NCBI GenBank assembly: GCA_041655765.1
Contig: JBBAEU010000008.1
Span: 1-64,000 of the forward strand
Length of the DNA: 64,000 nucleotides
Reading direction: 5' to 3'
Source of the DNA: Brumimicrobium sp041655765
GTDB taxonomy: Bacteria > Bacteroidota > Bacteroidia > Flavobacteriales_D > Crocinitomicaceae
The notes beneath the pieces are model-generated. The model had not been told where the DNA came from and did not search any database. It saw nothing but the letters and a program-made list of their open reading frames with translations. Positions 7,535 to 16,693 of this stretch are shown in pieces. Positions within the stretch are counted from its first letter, which is position 1, and each line of letters opens with the position of its first letter. A program made the position numbers and the translations under genes.

Positions 7535-8446
7535 ATGACACAAGAAGAAATAATAAAAGCAATTAATGAAAAATATAAAAAATTAGGTCAAGACCCAAAT
7601 ACATATCTTCAAGGTTTGTTGGAAGCTAAACCAATCACTTATTGGGATTATATTCAACCTGATGTTATTCATTCTTTGCAAAGCACAAGGACAGATTATA
7701 AAGATGAGAAGATTTTTATAATGTATCATCAAGTAACAGAATTAGTAACAGGAATGATGATTCATGAACTCGAACAACTTGTAGATGAAGATTTGCCAGA
7801 ATCACAATGGATTGTTAAAATGACACGATTGAATCGATATGCAAGAATGTTAATTGATTCATTTGATGTGATGAAATACGGAATGGATTACGATGATTAT
7901 AACATATTTAGAAAAACGCTAGCTCCTGCTAGTGGATTCCAAAGTGTTTCTTACAGATATATCGAAATCTATTGTACAAAATCTGAGAACCTTATCAATA
8001 CAGCAGGAAGAGAAAGAATGAAGAATATTTCAAATCCTTCAGTAGAAGATTTTTATGAACATATTTACTGGAAAGATGCTGGGATGGATAGAAAAACAGG
8101 TAAGAAATCTTTGACTTTACAGTTGTTCTGCGATAAGTACGAAAAGGATTTAATCAATACCGCAAAAAGAGTTCGAGGAAATACTTTAGAAGAGCAATTT
8201 TCAAGAATGTCAAATCCTTCAGATGAACTAAAATCTTTGATGCAAGAATTTGATAGATTGTATAACGTTGAATGGCCGATGGTTCATTTAGAAACTGCTC
8301 AACATTACCTAGATGCGCGTGGTGAAAATCAGGCAGCAACAGGTGGTTCTGAATGGAAAAAGTATTTACACCCAAAATATCAACAGCGTAAGTTTTTTCC
8401 TGAATTGTGGGACAATAATATTTTGGATGAGTTAAAAGGATTGTAG
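7535..8446 (+). CDS. kynA: Tryptophan 2,3-dioxygenase family protein
   Basis: 303 residues. Family landmarks in order are YHQVTEL at 64-70 (His65 corresponds to the substrate-contacting His of bacterial enzymes), MIHELEQL at 75-82, LAPASGFQS at 129-137 (the conserved substrate loop), WPMVHLETAQHYL at 247-259 with His251 as the likely proximal heme ligand, and ATGGSEW at 268-274. The family is a cytosolic heme enzyme that opens the indole ring of tryptophan to N-formylkynurenine, the first step of the kynurenine pathway. No other kynurenine gene is nearby. It is transcribed alone, from a promoter just after a terminator. Confidence 0.88.
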   Translation: MTQEEIIKAINEKYKKLGQDPNTYLQGLLEAKPITYWDYIQPDVIHSLQSTRTDYKDEKIFIMYHQVTELVTGMMIHELEQLVDEDLPESQWIVKMTRLNRYARMLIDSFDVMKYGMDYDDYNIFRKTLAPASGFQSVSYRYIEIYCTKSENLINTAGRERMKNISNPSVEDFYEHIYWKDAGMDRKTGKKSLTLQLFCDKYEKDLINTAKRVRGNTLEEQFSRMSNPSDELKSLMQEFDRLYNVEWPMVHLETAQHYLDARGENQAATGGSEWKKYLHPKYQQRKFFPELWDNNILDELKGL

Positions 8447-8599
8447 TAATAAAAAAGAACTTTCCTGTCATCTTTACTTCTTATAAGGATGAATGGCTAA
8501 GATAACGCTATGGAACATACTATTTGGCCGTTACATTACCAACAGAATTAACTCCTCCAGAAGCAACTATTAGTTCGGTAGCCGTTTCTACTTTAAGTC

Positions 8600-9064
8600 T
8601 CACCCTTTTGTTTTGTTTTTCAAGCAATCACTCACTTTTCTTTGATGAAGTGCCCTATCCTCTGGAGTGTCATTGGGCTGAATTAATAATCCTTTACATT
8701 TATTATCAACAAATTCCATTCTATCTATTATTTTATCTATTTCATCTTCATCTTCACTGTTTGAAAGTGCTTTGTTTATTGAGTCGCCCTTCTGAATACA
8801 CGTACAAAAATCCCATTGTTCACCATACTTTTTTACAATTTCTTCATGGGCTTTTTGCGTTTCTTTATTTTCATAAATAATCTCTACTGGCGTGTTCTCT
8901 TCTTCTATTGATGGTGAGTTTGTTATGTCATCATTGACGTCAGCTATCGTTGTTTCTAAGAAATCATCATTTATGCCAGAATATTTAGGCTCTGATTTAC
9001 ATGATGAAAAAATGAAACAAAACACCGATAGAAATAGTAAAAAATAAGTTGGTTTTTTATTCAT
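8600..9064 (-). CDS. Hypothetical lipoprotein
   Basis: 154 residues with a lipoprotein signal ending at Cys22 (IFSSC). The acidic spacer (30-65) leads into a small domain with conserved-looking Cys and Trp residues (KKYGEQWDFCTCIQKGDSIN, then KCKGLL and DCLKNK). I recall similar short lipoproteins in related Bacteroidota but no function. It is divergent from the DUF4294 gene, with only 42 bases between the start codons. Confidence 0.75.
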   Translation of the reverse strand: MNKKPTYFLLFLSVFCFIFSSCKSEPKYSGINDDFLETTIADVNDDITNSPSIEEENTPVEIIYENKETQKAHEEIVKKYGEQWDFCTCIQKGDSINKALSNSEDEDEIDKIIDRMEFVDNKCKGLLIQPNDTPEDRALHQRKVSDCLKNKTKG

Positions 9065-9106
9065 GGCAACATATTTGTAGATAATTCGTTAATAAAGATA
9101 GGAATT

Positions 9107-9811
9107 ATGTTTCAAAATAAAGTAAAAATAATATTCTTTTTGGGTTTTCTCTTCTTTTCAGAACTTGTTTTGTCTCAAGAAACTGAAGAAGTATTGGTTT
9201 ACAAAAATGTAGATTCAGTAAGAAATGATACTTTAATTGATCGCATTCAGGTTTTTGAACCAGTTAATGTTTCAAGGCACTTCAACCTTTTGTATCAATC
9301 GAATTTACCTAAGGTAAGAAAAGTCTATCCACTGGCACTCCGTGCGGCGGAATTAATTGATTCTTTAGATATGGTAATGGAAGAAGTGGGGAAGAAAAGA
9401 CTTCAAAAGAAAGCCGCCCGACAAACATCAAATCAATTAAAAGACGAGTTTAAGTTTTTAATTAAAGATATGTATGTGTCTGAAGGTCAGCTTTTAACCA
9501 AATTGATATATAGAGAAACAGGGATGACAGTTCGAGAGATTATAAAAAAGTATAAAAACGGATTCGAAGCTACATTTTATAGTTCGATGGGAAAGATATT
9601 TGATCAAAATTTAGATGAGGTTTACGACCCAGAAAACAGGGATTATGTAATAGAAATCATTGTTCAAGAAATTATTAATGAACAAATCGAGTTCGACCCA
9701 ACCATTACGACAATTGACAAGGAGGAGTTTAAAGAAATAAAAAAAGAAGACCGACAAAGACGGAGAGATATAAGAAAAGAAAAGAGGAAAAAACGCAAGC
9801 AATCATCTTAA
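9107..9811 (+). CDS. DUF4294 domain-containing protein
   Basis: 234 residues with a signal peptide (FFLGFLFFSELVLSQE). The DUF4294 domain spans about 60-190, with VRKVYPLALRAAELID near its start and KLIYRETGMTVREIIKKY in the middle. The last 45 residues are lysine/arginine-rich (RQRRRDIRKEKRKKRKQ). The family is restricted to Bacteroidota and has no established function that I know of. A bidirectional terminator separates it from the convergent purE. Confidence 0.8.
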   Translation: MFQNKVKIIFFLGFLFFSELVLSQETEEVLVYKNVDSVRNDTLIDRIQVFEPVNVSRHFNLLYQSNLPKVRKVYPLALRAAELIDSLDMVMEEVGKKRLQKKAARQTSNQLKDEFKFLIKDMYVSEGQLLTKLIYRETGMTVREIIKKYKNGFEATFYSSMGKIFDQNLDEVYDPENRDYVIEIIVQEIINEQIEFDPTITTIDKEEFKEIKKEDRQRRRDIRKEKRKKRKQSS

Positions 9812-9846
9812 AAAGTTGAATACTAAGCAATGCTTAAATTATAAAA

Positions 9847-9880
9847 AAAAGGGGTTAAAACTAAATATTTAACCCCTTTT
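9847..9880. terminator. Bidirectional terminator between DUF4294 and purE genes
   Basis: A perfect 13-bp stem, AAAAGGGGTTAAA (9847-9859) with TTTAACCCCTTTT (9868-9880), closes an 8-base loop. The A run before and T run after it let it act on both convergent units. Confidence 0.88.
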
Positions 9881-9984
9881 CAATTTTTAGTGTCTTTCCA
9901 AAATAAGTATAAAAAAATATCCCGTATAGTTTATAAATGGATTCTTCACCTTTAGGATACATTCTAATTAAAGTCGTTCAGACT

Positions 9985-10470
9985 CTATTTCTTAATATTC
10001 TCAGCCGATTTTATAACTTTATCCTTTAAACCCTCCATAAAATCCAATAACCGATGCAATAATTCAGGGTCTGAAACAGCCACTATTTTAGCTGCTAAAA
10101 TTCCTGCGTTTTGAGCGCCATTTAAAGCGACAGTTGCTACAGGAATTCCATTGGGCATCTGAAGGATTGACAAAATAGAATCCCATCCATCAATCGAATT
10201 GGATGATTTAACAGGAACACCAATAACAGGGAGAGGCGTCAAAGATGCCGTCATTCCAGGCAAGTGTGCCGCTCCACCAGCGCCAGCAATAATAACTTTT
10301 AAACCTTTTTTGTGTGCATTCTTTGCATATTCAAACATCTTTTCAGGTGTCCGGTGTGCTGAGACAATATCAACTTCGTAGCTTACACCTAATTCTTCTA
10401 AAATGTCAATCGTACCTTGCATAACTGGAAGGTCTGAGGTGCTTCCCATGATAATTCCTACTTGCGACAT
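9985..10470 (-). CDS. purE: 5-(carboxyamino)imidazole ribonucleotide mutase
   Basis: 161 residues, the standard length for class I PurE. The phosphate-binding loop GSTSDLPVM lies at 9-17 and the catalytic SAHRTPEKM at 37-45, with GAGGAAHLPGM further on. The enzyme converts N5-CAIR to CAIR in purine synthesis in the cytosol. purK is not adjacent. A TAATTTTG box on the minus strand lies 17 bases before the start codon. Confidence 0.95.
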   Translation of the reverse strand: MSQVGIIMGSTSDLPVMQGTIDILEELGVSYEVDIVSAHRTPEKMFEYAKNAHKKGLKVIIAGAGGAAHLPGMTASLTPLPVIGVPVKSSNSIDGWDSILSILQMPNGIPVATVALNGAQNAGILAAKIVAVSDPELLHRLLDFMEGLKDKVIKSAENIKK

Positions 10471-10487
10471 ATATTTGTGTTTTTTGT

Positions 10488-10495
10488 CAAAATTA
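10488..10495 (-). promoter_or_regulatory. -7 box of purE
   Basis: The minus strand reads TAATTTTG, matching TAnnTTTG, 17 bases before the purE ATG. No TTG is visible at the expected -33 spacing. Confidence 0.4.
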
Positions 10496-10518
10496 ATAGA
10501 TTTGATTTAATTAATCAC

Positions 10519-12492
10519 TTAATTTTTAAATATTAATGCTGCTTCATTGATTGAATAAGTCGATGGTATATTTGCTTTTTGTTGACTCCAGCTTCCCGTA
10601 ACGATGTCGTATGACTCAAAAGCAGTCAAGGTTTTAGAAAATGTTTGTAAAAATAAATTCTTATCTCTGTAGTGAAGCGCAAGTCCTTCTCTATAATTTT
10701 CAGCTGTAAATGAATCGCTGGTGATTTTTTTGCCAATTTCTATTGGAATTACTTTTGAAGTTACTCCATTTTTAATTTCATAACCATGGATAAGAAAATC
10801 AATCCCTTTTTGATTCGCATACTTCGGGTCGAAAAAAGCATATAATTGGCCATTTTCTTTTAATATTATTATTTTGTTTCTATCGTTCATTATGATTAAT
10901 TCGTTTGAAAACTTTTTTTGCTCTCTGTCAACAACAAGTCCTACACAACTGAAAAATAATATCGTGATACCTAAATTGAAATTTCTCAGATTTTTTCTAT
11001 TCCATAAAACCATAACGAGTATGAGCAAACTATATATAATAACGATGTGTAAAACACTTGGCGTAAATCCTGTACTAATTACAAACGGGAGTTTGTTTAT
11101 CCAATCGATTAAGTATTTGAACCCTCCAAAAATGTAATCGGTAATAAGCGCTAATATCGTACTTAGGTAGGGAACAAAATGGAATATCATAAAAACAACA
11201 GCACTAATCATGGCAAACCATGCAAACACTAAAACCACAACATTAGAAAGTAAAAAATAATTCGGGAACTGATTGAAATAGTATAAACTGATTGGAACAG
11301 TACCAATTTGTGCAGCAAAACAAAGTGCAGTTCCTTCCCATAATCTTTTCAACCATTTATTTTTGACCAAAATCAAATTAGATATCGGCTGGAAAAAAAC
11401 AGAAATTCCAACTACCGCGAGATAGGATAATTGAAAACCTACATCATAAATGAGTAATGGATTAATTATAAGAATTATCAGTGCTGAAGCAAATATACTT
11501 TGTAAACTAAAGGTGTTTTTTCCAAGCAACTTCCCAATGGCCAAGATCGAAAACATCAAAACTGCCCTAAACACAGATGCTGGAAGTCCTGTTAAAAACG
11601 CATACATCCATAAGAAAAAGATGGCGATAATTAAATAAAGATTCTTTTGTCGAAGTACCTTTATCCGTTTAAATATTACCTCTAAAAAAAATAAAAGAAT
11701 TCCAACATGCATCCCAGAAACTGCTAATACATGCATCGCACCAGCATTAGAAAAGTTTTCCTTGTTCTCTTGAGTTAGTTCAGATTTATCACCTAAAGTA
11801 AGCGCAACAACAAGCCCTTGATTTTCTGCCGATATATTTTCTGCAATAATTTTTTTTAGATATTCCCTCGACTTATACCAAATTGTATGAAAATTACTTG
11901 TTGATTCAAGTTTAAGTATAGAATTCTGGCGAACAAAAGACATTTCTGTGATTCCTCGAATTGCCCAAAATTTCTCCGCATCAAATTCACCAGGATTATT
12001 CTTGTTCTTAATCGGTATGATATCAGACTTGATTTGCACATAATCACCCAACGAATATTTAACTTCTCCTTTTTCTATATAACAAAGTAGTTTTCCTCGA
12101 ATAGGCTGTTCTTTTTTCGTTGATGATTTAAGTAATTGTTCGGTTGAAAGAATGACTTTATCGAAATTTCCTGACCCTTCTTGGTAATCGATTATTTTAC
12201 CAATTATTTGATCATAAGAGACATAAAATTCAGAAAAATGATTACTGAGAACTCTTTGATTATTTAGGTTGTAATTTAAAAGTCCCATAAATAAAAAGGC
12301 AGTGATAATATTTATGGAAATCCAAAACCTATAGTGATATTTCTTTCTACCATACGAAGTCAATATAATTAATAGTAAAAAAGCACTTACCCATAAACTT
12401 AAAGAAATTAGCCAGTCAATTTGGATTGCATGACCAATAAGTATTCCTATAATATACGGAACAAGAATAACAAGTAATGAGTTTTTCTTCAA
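10519..12492 (-). CDS. comEC: ComEC/Rec2-family competence protein
   Basis: 657 residues. An N-terminal soluble domain with flanking helices (1-200) is followed by the polytopic competence domain containing ALTLGDKSELTQENKENFSN and AGAMHVLAVSGMHVGILLFF at about 230-270, then a string of membrane helices to about 500. The C-terminus (500-657) is short and lacks the metallo-beta-lactamase motif of longer ComEC proteins. The family forms the inner-membrane channel for incoming single-stranded DNA. The reading frame has no ATG near its 5' end; a TTG start (complement of 12490-12492) fits best because an in-frame stop lies seven codons upstream. Confidence 0.85.
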   Translation of the reverse strand: MKKNSLLVILVPYIIGILIGHAIQIDWLISLSLWVSAFLLLIILTSYGRKKYHYRFWISINIITAFLFMGLLNYNLNNQRVLSNHFSEFYVSYDQIIGKIIDYQEGSGNFDKVILSTEQLLKSSTKKEQPIRGKLLCYIEKGEVKYSLGDYVQIKSDIIPIKNKNNPGEFDAEKFWAIRGITEMSFVRQNSILKLESTSNFHTIWYKSREYLKKIIAENISAENQGLVVALTLGDKSELTQENKENFSNAGAMHVLAVSGMHVGILLFFLEVIFKRIKVLRQKNLYLIIAIFFLWMYAFLTGLPASVFRAVLMFSILAIGKLLGKNTFSLQSIFASALIILIINPLLIYDVGFQLSYLAVVGISVFFQPISNLILVKNKWLKRLWEGTALCFAAQIGTVPISLYYFNQFPNYFLLSNVVVLVFAWFAMISAVVFMIFHFVPYLSTILALITDYIFGGFKYLIDWINKLPFVISTGFTPSVLHIVIIYSLLILVMVLWNRKNLRNFNLGITILFFSCVGLVVDREQKKFSNELIIMNDRNKIIILKENGQLYAFFDPKYANQKGIDFLIHGYEIKNGVTSKVIPIEIGKKITSDSFTAENYREGLALHYRDKNLFLQTFSKTLTAFESYDIVTGSWSQQKANIPSTYSINEAALIFKN

Positions 12493-12668
12493 AGTACTTT
12501 TTTGTGTTGTTAGTTATATAAGTAAGTATGAGTTAAACATAATTCTGTCATAGCTGTTATAGAATACTAGAATGAAGCTTCAACATCTGTAAAATAAGCA
12601 AATTCAAAATTCAAAAGCAACAATTAACACTTGATTGTGAAAAAAACGCACTTTTTTTATCTAAAAAG

Positions 12669-12698
12669 TTGTAATCTAAAATTAATTATTTAACTTTG
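12669..12698 (+). promoter_or_regulatory. Promoter of the str-S10-spc-alpha ribosomal superoperon
   Basis: TTG at 12669-12671, a 19-base spacer and TAACTTTG at 12691-12698 make a near-ideal Bacteroidota promoter. The expected transcript start is about 12703-12705, giving a leader of about 60 bases before rpsL. Confidence 0.8.
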
Positions 12699-12702
12699 CA
12701 CC

Positions 12703-12721
12703 CCTAAAAGAATATTTTAGG
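12703..12721 (+). promoter_or_regulatory. Hairpin at the predicted 5' end of the ribosomal mRNA
   Basis: CCTAAAA (12703-12709) pairs perfectly with TTTTAGG (12715-12721) around a GAATA loop, exactly where transcription should begin. Such 5' hairpins can protect an mRNA or take part in regulation. It is not followed by a T run. Confidence 0.45.
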
Positions 12722-12763
12722 CTAAAATTTATTGTAAATATTTATTAAATTTAAAGAGAAAAT

Positions 12764-13138
12764 ATGCCAACTATACAACAATTAGTTCGCAAAGGCAGAA
12801 CAGCGCCGGTAAGAAAAACAAAGTCAGCAGCACTTGATTCTTGTCCGCAGCGTAAAGGAGTATGTGTACGTGTGTACACCACTACACCTAAAAAGCCAAA
12901 CTCAGCAATGAGAAAAGTGGCTAGGGTACGTTTAACTAACGGTAAGGAAGTTAATGCTTACATTGGTGGAGAAGGGCACAACCTTCAGGAACATTCAATG
13001 GTATTGGTTCGTGGTGGGAGAGTAAAAGACCTTCCAGGAGTAAGATATCACATCGTACGTGGTGCAGAAGATACTGCTGGGGTTGATGGTAGAAGCCAAG
13101 GGAGATCAAAGTACGGAACTAAAAAACCTAAAAAATAA
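12764..13138 (+). CDS. rpsL: 30S ribosomal protein S12
   Basis: 124 residues. S12 sits at the decoding centre and controls accuracy. The conserved TTPKKPNSAMRKVARVRL (40-57) and GGRVKDLPGVRYH (84-96) segments carry wild-type lysines (Lys43/44 and Lys88), the positions whose substitution usually gives streptomycin resistance. It is the first gene of the superoperon, with rpsG six bases downstream. Confidence 0.98.
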   Translation: MPTIQQLVRKGRTAPVRKTKSAALDSCPQRKGVCVRVYTTTPKKPNSAMRKVARVRLTNGKEVNAYIGGEGHNLQEHSMVLVRGGRVKDLPGVRYHIVRGAEDTAGVDGRSQGRSKYGTKKPKK

Positions 13139-13144
13139 AGCATC

Positions 13145-13615
13145 ATGAGACGTAGAAAAGCAAGAAGAATTGAAATTCTTCCAGACCCAAGGTTTAATGA
13201 CCAACAAGTAACTAAGTTCGTTAACAACCTTATGATCGACGGTAAAAAAAGTTTAGCATATAAGATTTTTTATGACGCAATCGATATAATTGAAGAAAAA
13301 CAAGAAGGACAAAGTGGTTTAGAGGTTTTCAAAAAAGCAATCGCTAATGTTACTCCGAGCGTAGAAGTTCGTAGTAGAAGAGTTGGAGGAGCTACTTTCC
13401 AAATTCCAACACCTGTTAGAGATGGAAGAAAGCAATCTTTGTCAATGAAGTGGTTAATTACTTTTGCAAGAAAAAGAAACGAAAAATCAATGGCACTTCG
13501 GTTAGCAAATGAATTTATTGCAGCTTCAAAAGAAGAAGGAGGAGCGTACAAGAAAAAAGAAGATACATTAAGAATGGCAGAAGCGAATAAAGCTTTCTCT
13601 CATTTTAGATTTTAA
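13145..13615 (+). CDS. rpsG: 30S ribosomal protein S7
   Basis: 156 residues. S7 nucleates assembly of the 30S head on the 3' domain of 16S rRNA and contacts E-site tRNA. MRRRKARRIEILPDPRF opens the protein, and VEVRSRRVGGATFQIP near residues 75-90 is the family signature. It lies between rpsL and fusA, as in the classical str operon. Confidence 0.98.
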   Translation: MRRRKARRIEILPDPRFNDQQVTKFVNNLMIDGKKSLAYKIFYDAIDIIEEKQEGQSGLEVFKKAIANVTPSVEVRSRRVGGATFQIPTPVRDGRKQSLSMKWLITFARKRNEKSMALRLANEFIAASKEEGGAYKKKEDTLRMAEANKAFSHFRF

Positions 13616-13629
13616 AAAAATATTGCGTT

Positions 13630-15738
13630 ATGGCAAAAAGAGATTTAAAATATACAAGGAATATTGGAATTATGGCGCACGTAGATGCTGGGAAAACTAC
13701 AACTACGGAACGTATCTTGTTTTATACAGGTATCAGTCATAAAATTGGAGAAACTCACGATGGTTCAGCAGTAATGGACTGGATGGATCAAGAACAGGAA
13801 AGAGGAATTACGATTACTTCTGCGGCAACGACTGCTTTCTGGAATTTTAATGATGAAAAATATAAAATTAATATCATTGACACTCCAGGGCACGTTGACT
13901 TTACGGTAGAGGTTGAGCGTTCTTTGCGTGTTCTTGACGGAACAATCGCTTTGTTCTGTGCCGCGTCTGGAGTTGAACCTCAATCTGAAACAGTTTGGCG
14001 TCAAGCGGATAAATATAAAGTTCCTAGATTGGCGTTCATTAATAAAATGGACAGATTAGGTGCCGATTTTTTAGGTACAGTTAAACAAATCAAAGAAAGA
14101 TTAGGAGGTAATCCTGTTCCTTTACAATTACCTCTAGGTGTTGAGGATACTTTTAGAGGTGTTGTTGATTTAATTAAAAATGAAGCAATCGTTTGGAATG
14201 AAGAGGATTTAGGAATGACTTATGAAGTCGTTGATATTCCTGAAGACATGAAAGATACAGTAGAGGAATATAGAAATAATCTTATCGAGGCCGTAGCTGA
14301 GTCGGATGACGCACTTATGGAGAAATTCTTCGAAGATGCTAGCTCTATCACTGAAGAGGATATCAACAAAGCATTACGTGTTGCAACAATTAATATGTCT
14401 GTAACGCCAGTTATGTGTGGGTCTTCATTTAAAAACAAAGGGGTTCAAAAATTATTGGATGCAGTAATGAAGTTTCTACCTTCTCCTCTTGATATTGAGG
14501 CAATCGAAGGAACAAACCCTGATACGGGAGCGGCTGAAACTAGATCTCCAAGTGTAGATGAGCCAACTGCTGCTTTAGCATTTAAGATTGCTACTGATCC
14601 ATTTGTTGGTCGTTTATGTTTTATTAGAGTTTATTCAGGAAAAATTGAAGCTGGTTCTTACGTTCATAATTCAAGAACTGATAAAAAAGAAAGAATTTCT
14701 CGTTTATTCCAAATGCACTCTAATAAACAAAATTCAATCGATATATTGGAGGCAGGAGATATTGGTGCGGCGGTAGGATTTAAAGACATTCGTACAGGTG
14801 ATACATTGTATGATGAAAAACATCCGATTGTTCTTGAATCTATGGAGTTCCCAGAACCAGTTATCGGTATCGCTATTGAGCCAAAAACTAAAGCAGATGT
14901 TGATAAACTTGGTGTTGGTCTGAATAAATTATCAGAAGAGGATCCTACATTTCAAGTATCTACAAATGAAGACTCTGGGCAAACTATTATCTCTGGAATG
15001 GGAGAGTTACACCTTGAAGTATTAATTGAACGTCTGAAAAGAGAATTTAAAGTGGAAGTAAATGAGGGAGAACCTCAAGTTTCATATAAAGAAAGAATTA
15101 CTATACCTGCAGATCATAGAGAAGTTTACAAAAAACAATCTGGTGGTCGTGGTAAATTCGCTGATATCGTGGTGAAAATATCCCCACAGACAGATGAAAC
15201 AAAAACTGGACTTGAGTTCATTAATAGTATCAAAGGTGGTAATGTTCCTAAAGAATATATACCTTCAGTAGAGAAAGGATTTAAAGACTCTATGAAAAAT
15301 GGTGTTCTTGCAGGATATCCCGTTGATGCCTTAGTTGTTGAGTTAATAGATGGATCTTACCACGCAGTTGACTCTGACTCTCTATCATTCGAGGTCGCAG
15401 CTAAAATGGCGTACAGAAATGTAATGCCAAAAGCAAAACCAGAACTTCTTGAGCCAATTATGAAGTTGGAGGTAGTTACACCTGAAGAAAATATGGGAGA
15501 TGTTGTAGCTGACTTAAACAGAAGACGTGGACAAATGCAAGGAATGGATGACCGTTCAGGTGGAAAAGTTGTGAAAGCAATCGTTCCATTGTCTGAAATG
15601 TTCGGGTATGTTACAACGCTTAGAACACTGTCATCTGGTCGAGCAACTTCTACAATGGAGTTCTCACACTATGATGTGTGTCCAAAAAATATTGCAGACG
15701 AGGTTATTGCGAAAGTTAAAGGAGATGTTACTGCTTAA
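13630..15738 (+). CDS. fusA: Elongation factor G
   Basis: 702 residues, full length. The GTPase motifs are AHVDAGKTTTTERIL (16-30), DTPGHVDF in the G3 region and NKMD in the G4 region; the switch I region includes QERGITITSA. Domains II-V follow, with GMGELHLEVL in domain III. The protein moves tRNAs and mRNA through the ribosome after peptide transfer. It is followed directly by rpsJ; no tuf gene intervenes, unlike in proteobacterial str operons. Confidence 0.98.
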   Translation: MAKRDLKYTRNIGIMAHVDAGKTTTTERILFYTGISHKIGETHDGSAVMDWMDQEQERGITITSAATTAFWNFNDEKYKINIIDTPGHVDFTVEVERSLRVLDGTIALFCAASGVEPQSETVWRQADKYKVPRLAFINKMDRLGADFLGTVKQIKERLGGNPVPLQLPLGVEDTFRGVVDLIKNEAIVWNEEDLGMTYEVVDIPEDMKDTVEEYRNNLIEAVAESDDALMEKFFEDASSITEEDINKALRVATINMSVTPVMCGSSFKNKGVQKLLDAVMKFLPSPLDIEAIEGTNPDTGAAETRSPSVDEPTAALAFKIATDPFVGRLCFIRVYSGKIEAGSYVHNSRTDKKERISRLFQMHSNKQNSIDILEAGDIGAAVGFKDIRTGDTLYDEKHPIVLESMEFPEPVIGIAIEPKTKADVDKLGVGLNKLSEEDPTFQVSTNEDSGQTIISGMGELHLEVLIERLKREFKVEVNEGEPQVSYKERITIPADHREVYKKQSGGRGKFADIVVKISPQTDETKTGLEFINSIKGGNVPKEYIPSVEKGFKDSMKNGVLAGYPVDALVVELIDGSYHAVDSDSLSFEVAAKMAYRNVMPKAKPELLEPIMKLEVVTPEENMGDVVADLNRRRGQMQGMDDRSGGKVVKAIVPLSEMFGYVTTLRTLSSGRATSTMEFSHYDVCPKNIADEVIAKVKGDVTA

Positions 15739-15750
15739 TAAATTAATAAG

Positions 15751-16056
15751 ATGAATCAGAAAATTAGAATAAAATTAAAATCATACGATTACAATTTAGT
15801 TGATAAATCAGCTGAAAAAATCGTTAAGACTGTTAAGACAACTGGTGCAATTGTTAGCGGACCTGTTCCTCTTCCAACACATAAGAGAATCTACACAGTA
15901 CTAAAATCTCCTCACGTAAATAAAAAGGCGCGTGAGCAGTTTGAGTTATGCTCTTACAAAAGGTTGTTAGATATTTACAGCTCATCTTCAAAAACGGTAG
16001 ATGCTCTAATGAGATTAGAATTGCCAAGTGGAGTTGATGTTGAAATTAAAGTTTAA
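15751..16056 (+). CDS. rpsJ: 30S ribosomal protein S10
   Basis: 101 residues. S10 is part of the 30S head and, with NusB, the antitermination complex. Conserved segments are KIRIKLKSYDYNLVDKSAEK and SGPVPLPTHKRIYTVLKSPH. It starts 12 bases after fusA, so the S10 cluster is fused to str in one transcription unit; no separate promoter or terminator is visible in the gap. Confidence 0.98.
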   Translation: MNQKIRIKLKSYDYNLVDKSAEKIVKTVKTTGAIVSGPVPLPTHKRIYTVLKSPHVNKKAREQFELCSYKRLLDIYSSSSKTVDALMRLELPSGVDVEIKV

Positions 16057-16075
16057 TTAATAAAAAGTAAAAAGG

Positions 16076-16693
16076 ATGCCAGGAATAATTGGAAAAAAAG
16101 TCGGAATGACTAGCGTTTACAGTGCCGAGGGTAAGGCAACACCATGCACAGTGATAGAGGCTGGTCCTTGCGTAGTTACGCAAGTTAAAACAGTTGACCG
16201 AGATGGTTATGATGCTGTTCAAATTGGCTTTGGAGAAAAGAAAGAAAAAAATACTCCAAAGGCTCTTATAGGTCATTTTAAGAAAGCGAAAACTTCACCA
16301 AAATCAAAACTAGTTGAGTTTATCAATCAAGGGGGAGACTTGGAGTTGGGTTCTGAAGTAAAGGTTGATATCTTTAGTGAAGGAGATTACGTTGACGTAT
16401 CAGGAATATCTAAAGGTAAAGGTTTTCAAGGTGTTGTGAAAAGACATAAATTCGGAGGTGTTGGTGAAACTAGCCACGGTCATGGTGGTGTTAATCGTAC
16501 CTCAGGTTCTATCGGTATGGCTTCAACGCCTGCGAGAGTACTGAAAGGAAAGAAAATGGCTGGACAAATGGGAAATAAGAAAGTTACAATTCAAAACCTT
16601 GAAGTATTAAAAGTCTTAGCTGATAAGAATATTTTAGTAGTTAAAGGCTCTATCCCAGGAGCTAAAGGTTCAACAGTATTAATTGAGAAATAA
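16076..16693 (+). CDS. rplC: 50S ribosomal protein L3
   Basis: 205 residues. L3 is an early 50S assembly protein whose loop reaches the peptidyl-transferase centre. MPGIIGKKVGMTSVY opens the protein, and the loop signature HKFGGVGETSHGHGGVNRTS lies near 123-142. Its stop overlaps the rplD start by one base (TAATG at 16690-16694), indicating coupled translation. Confidence 0.98.
   Translation: MPGIIGKKVGMTSVYSAEGKATPCTVIEAGPCVVTQVKTVDRDGYDAVQIGFGEKKEKNTPKALIGHFKKAKTSPKSKLVEFINQGGDLELGSEVKVDIFSEGDYVDVSGISKGKGFQGVVKRHKFGGVGETSHGHGGVNRTSGSIGMASTPARVLKGKKMAGQMGNKKVTIQNLEVLKVLADKNILVVKGSIPGAKGSTVLIEK

Noticed and set aside
8524..8880. Plus-strand open frame of 118 codons
   Set aside because: It starts at a TTG and lies mostly antisense to the lipoprotein gene at 8600-9064, with no promoter or protein character of its own.
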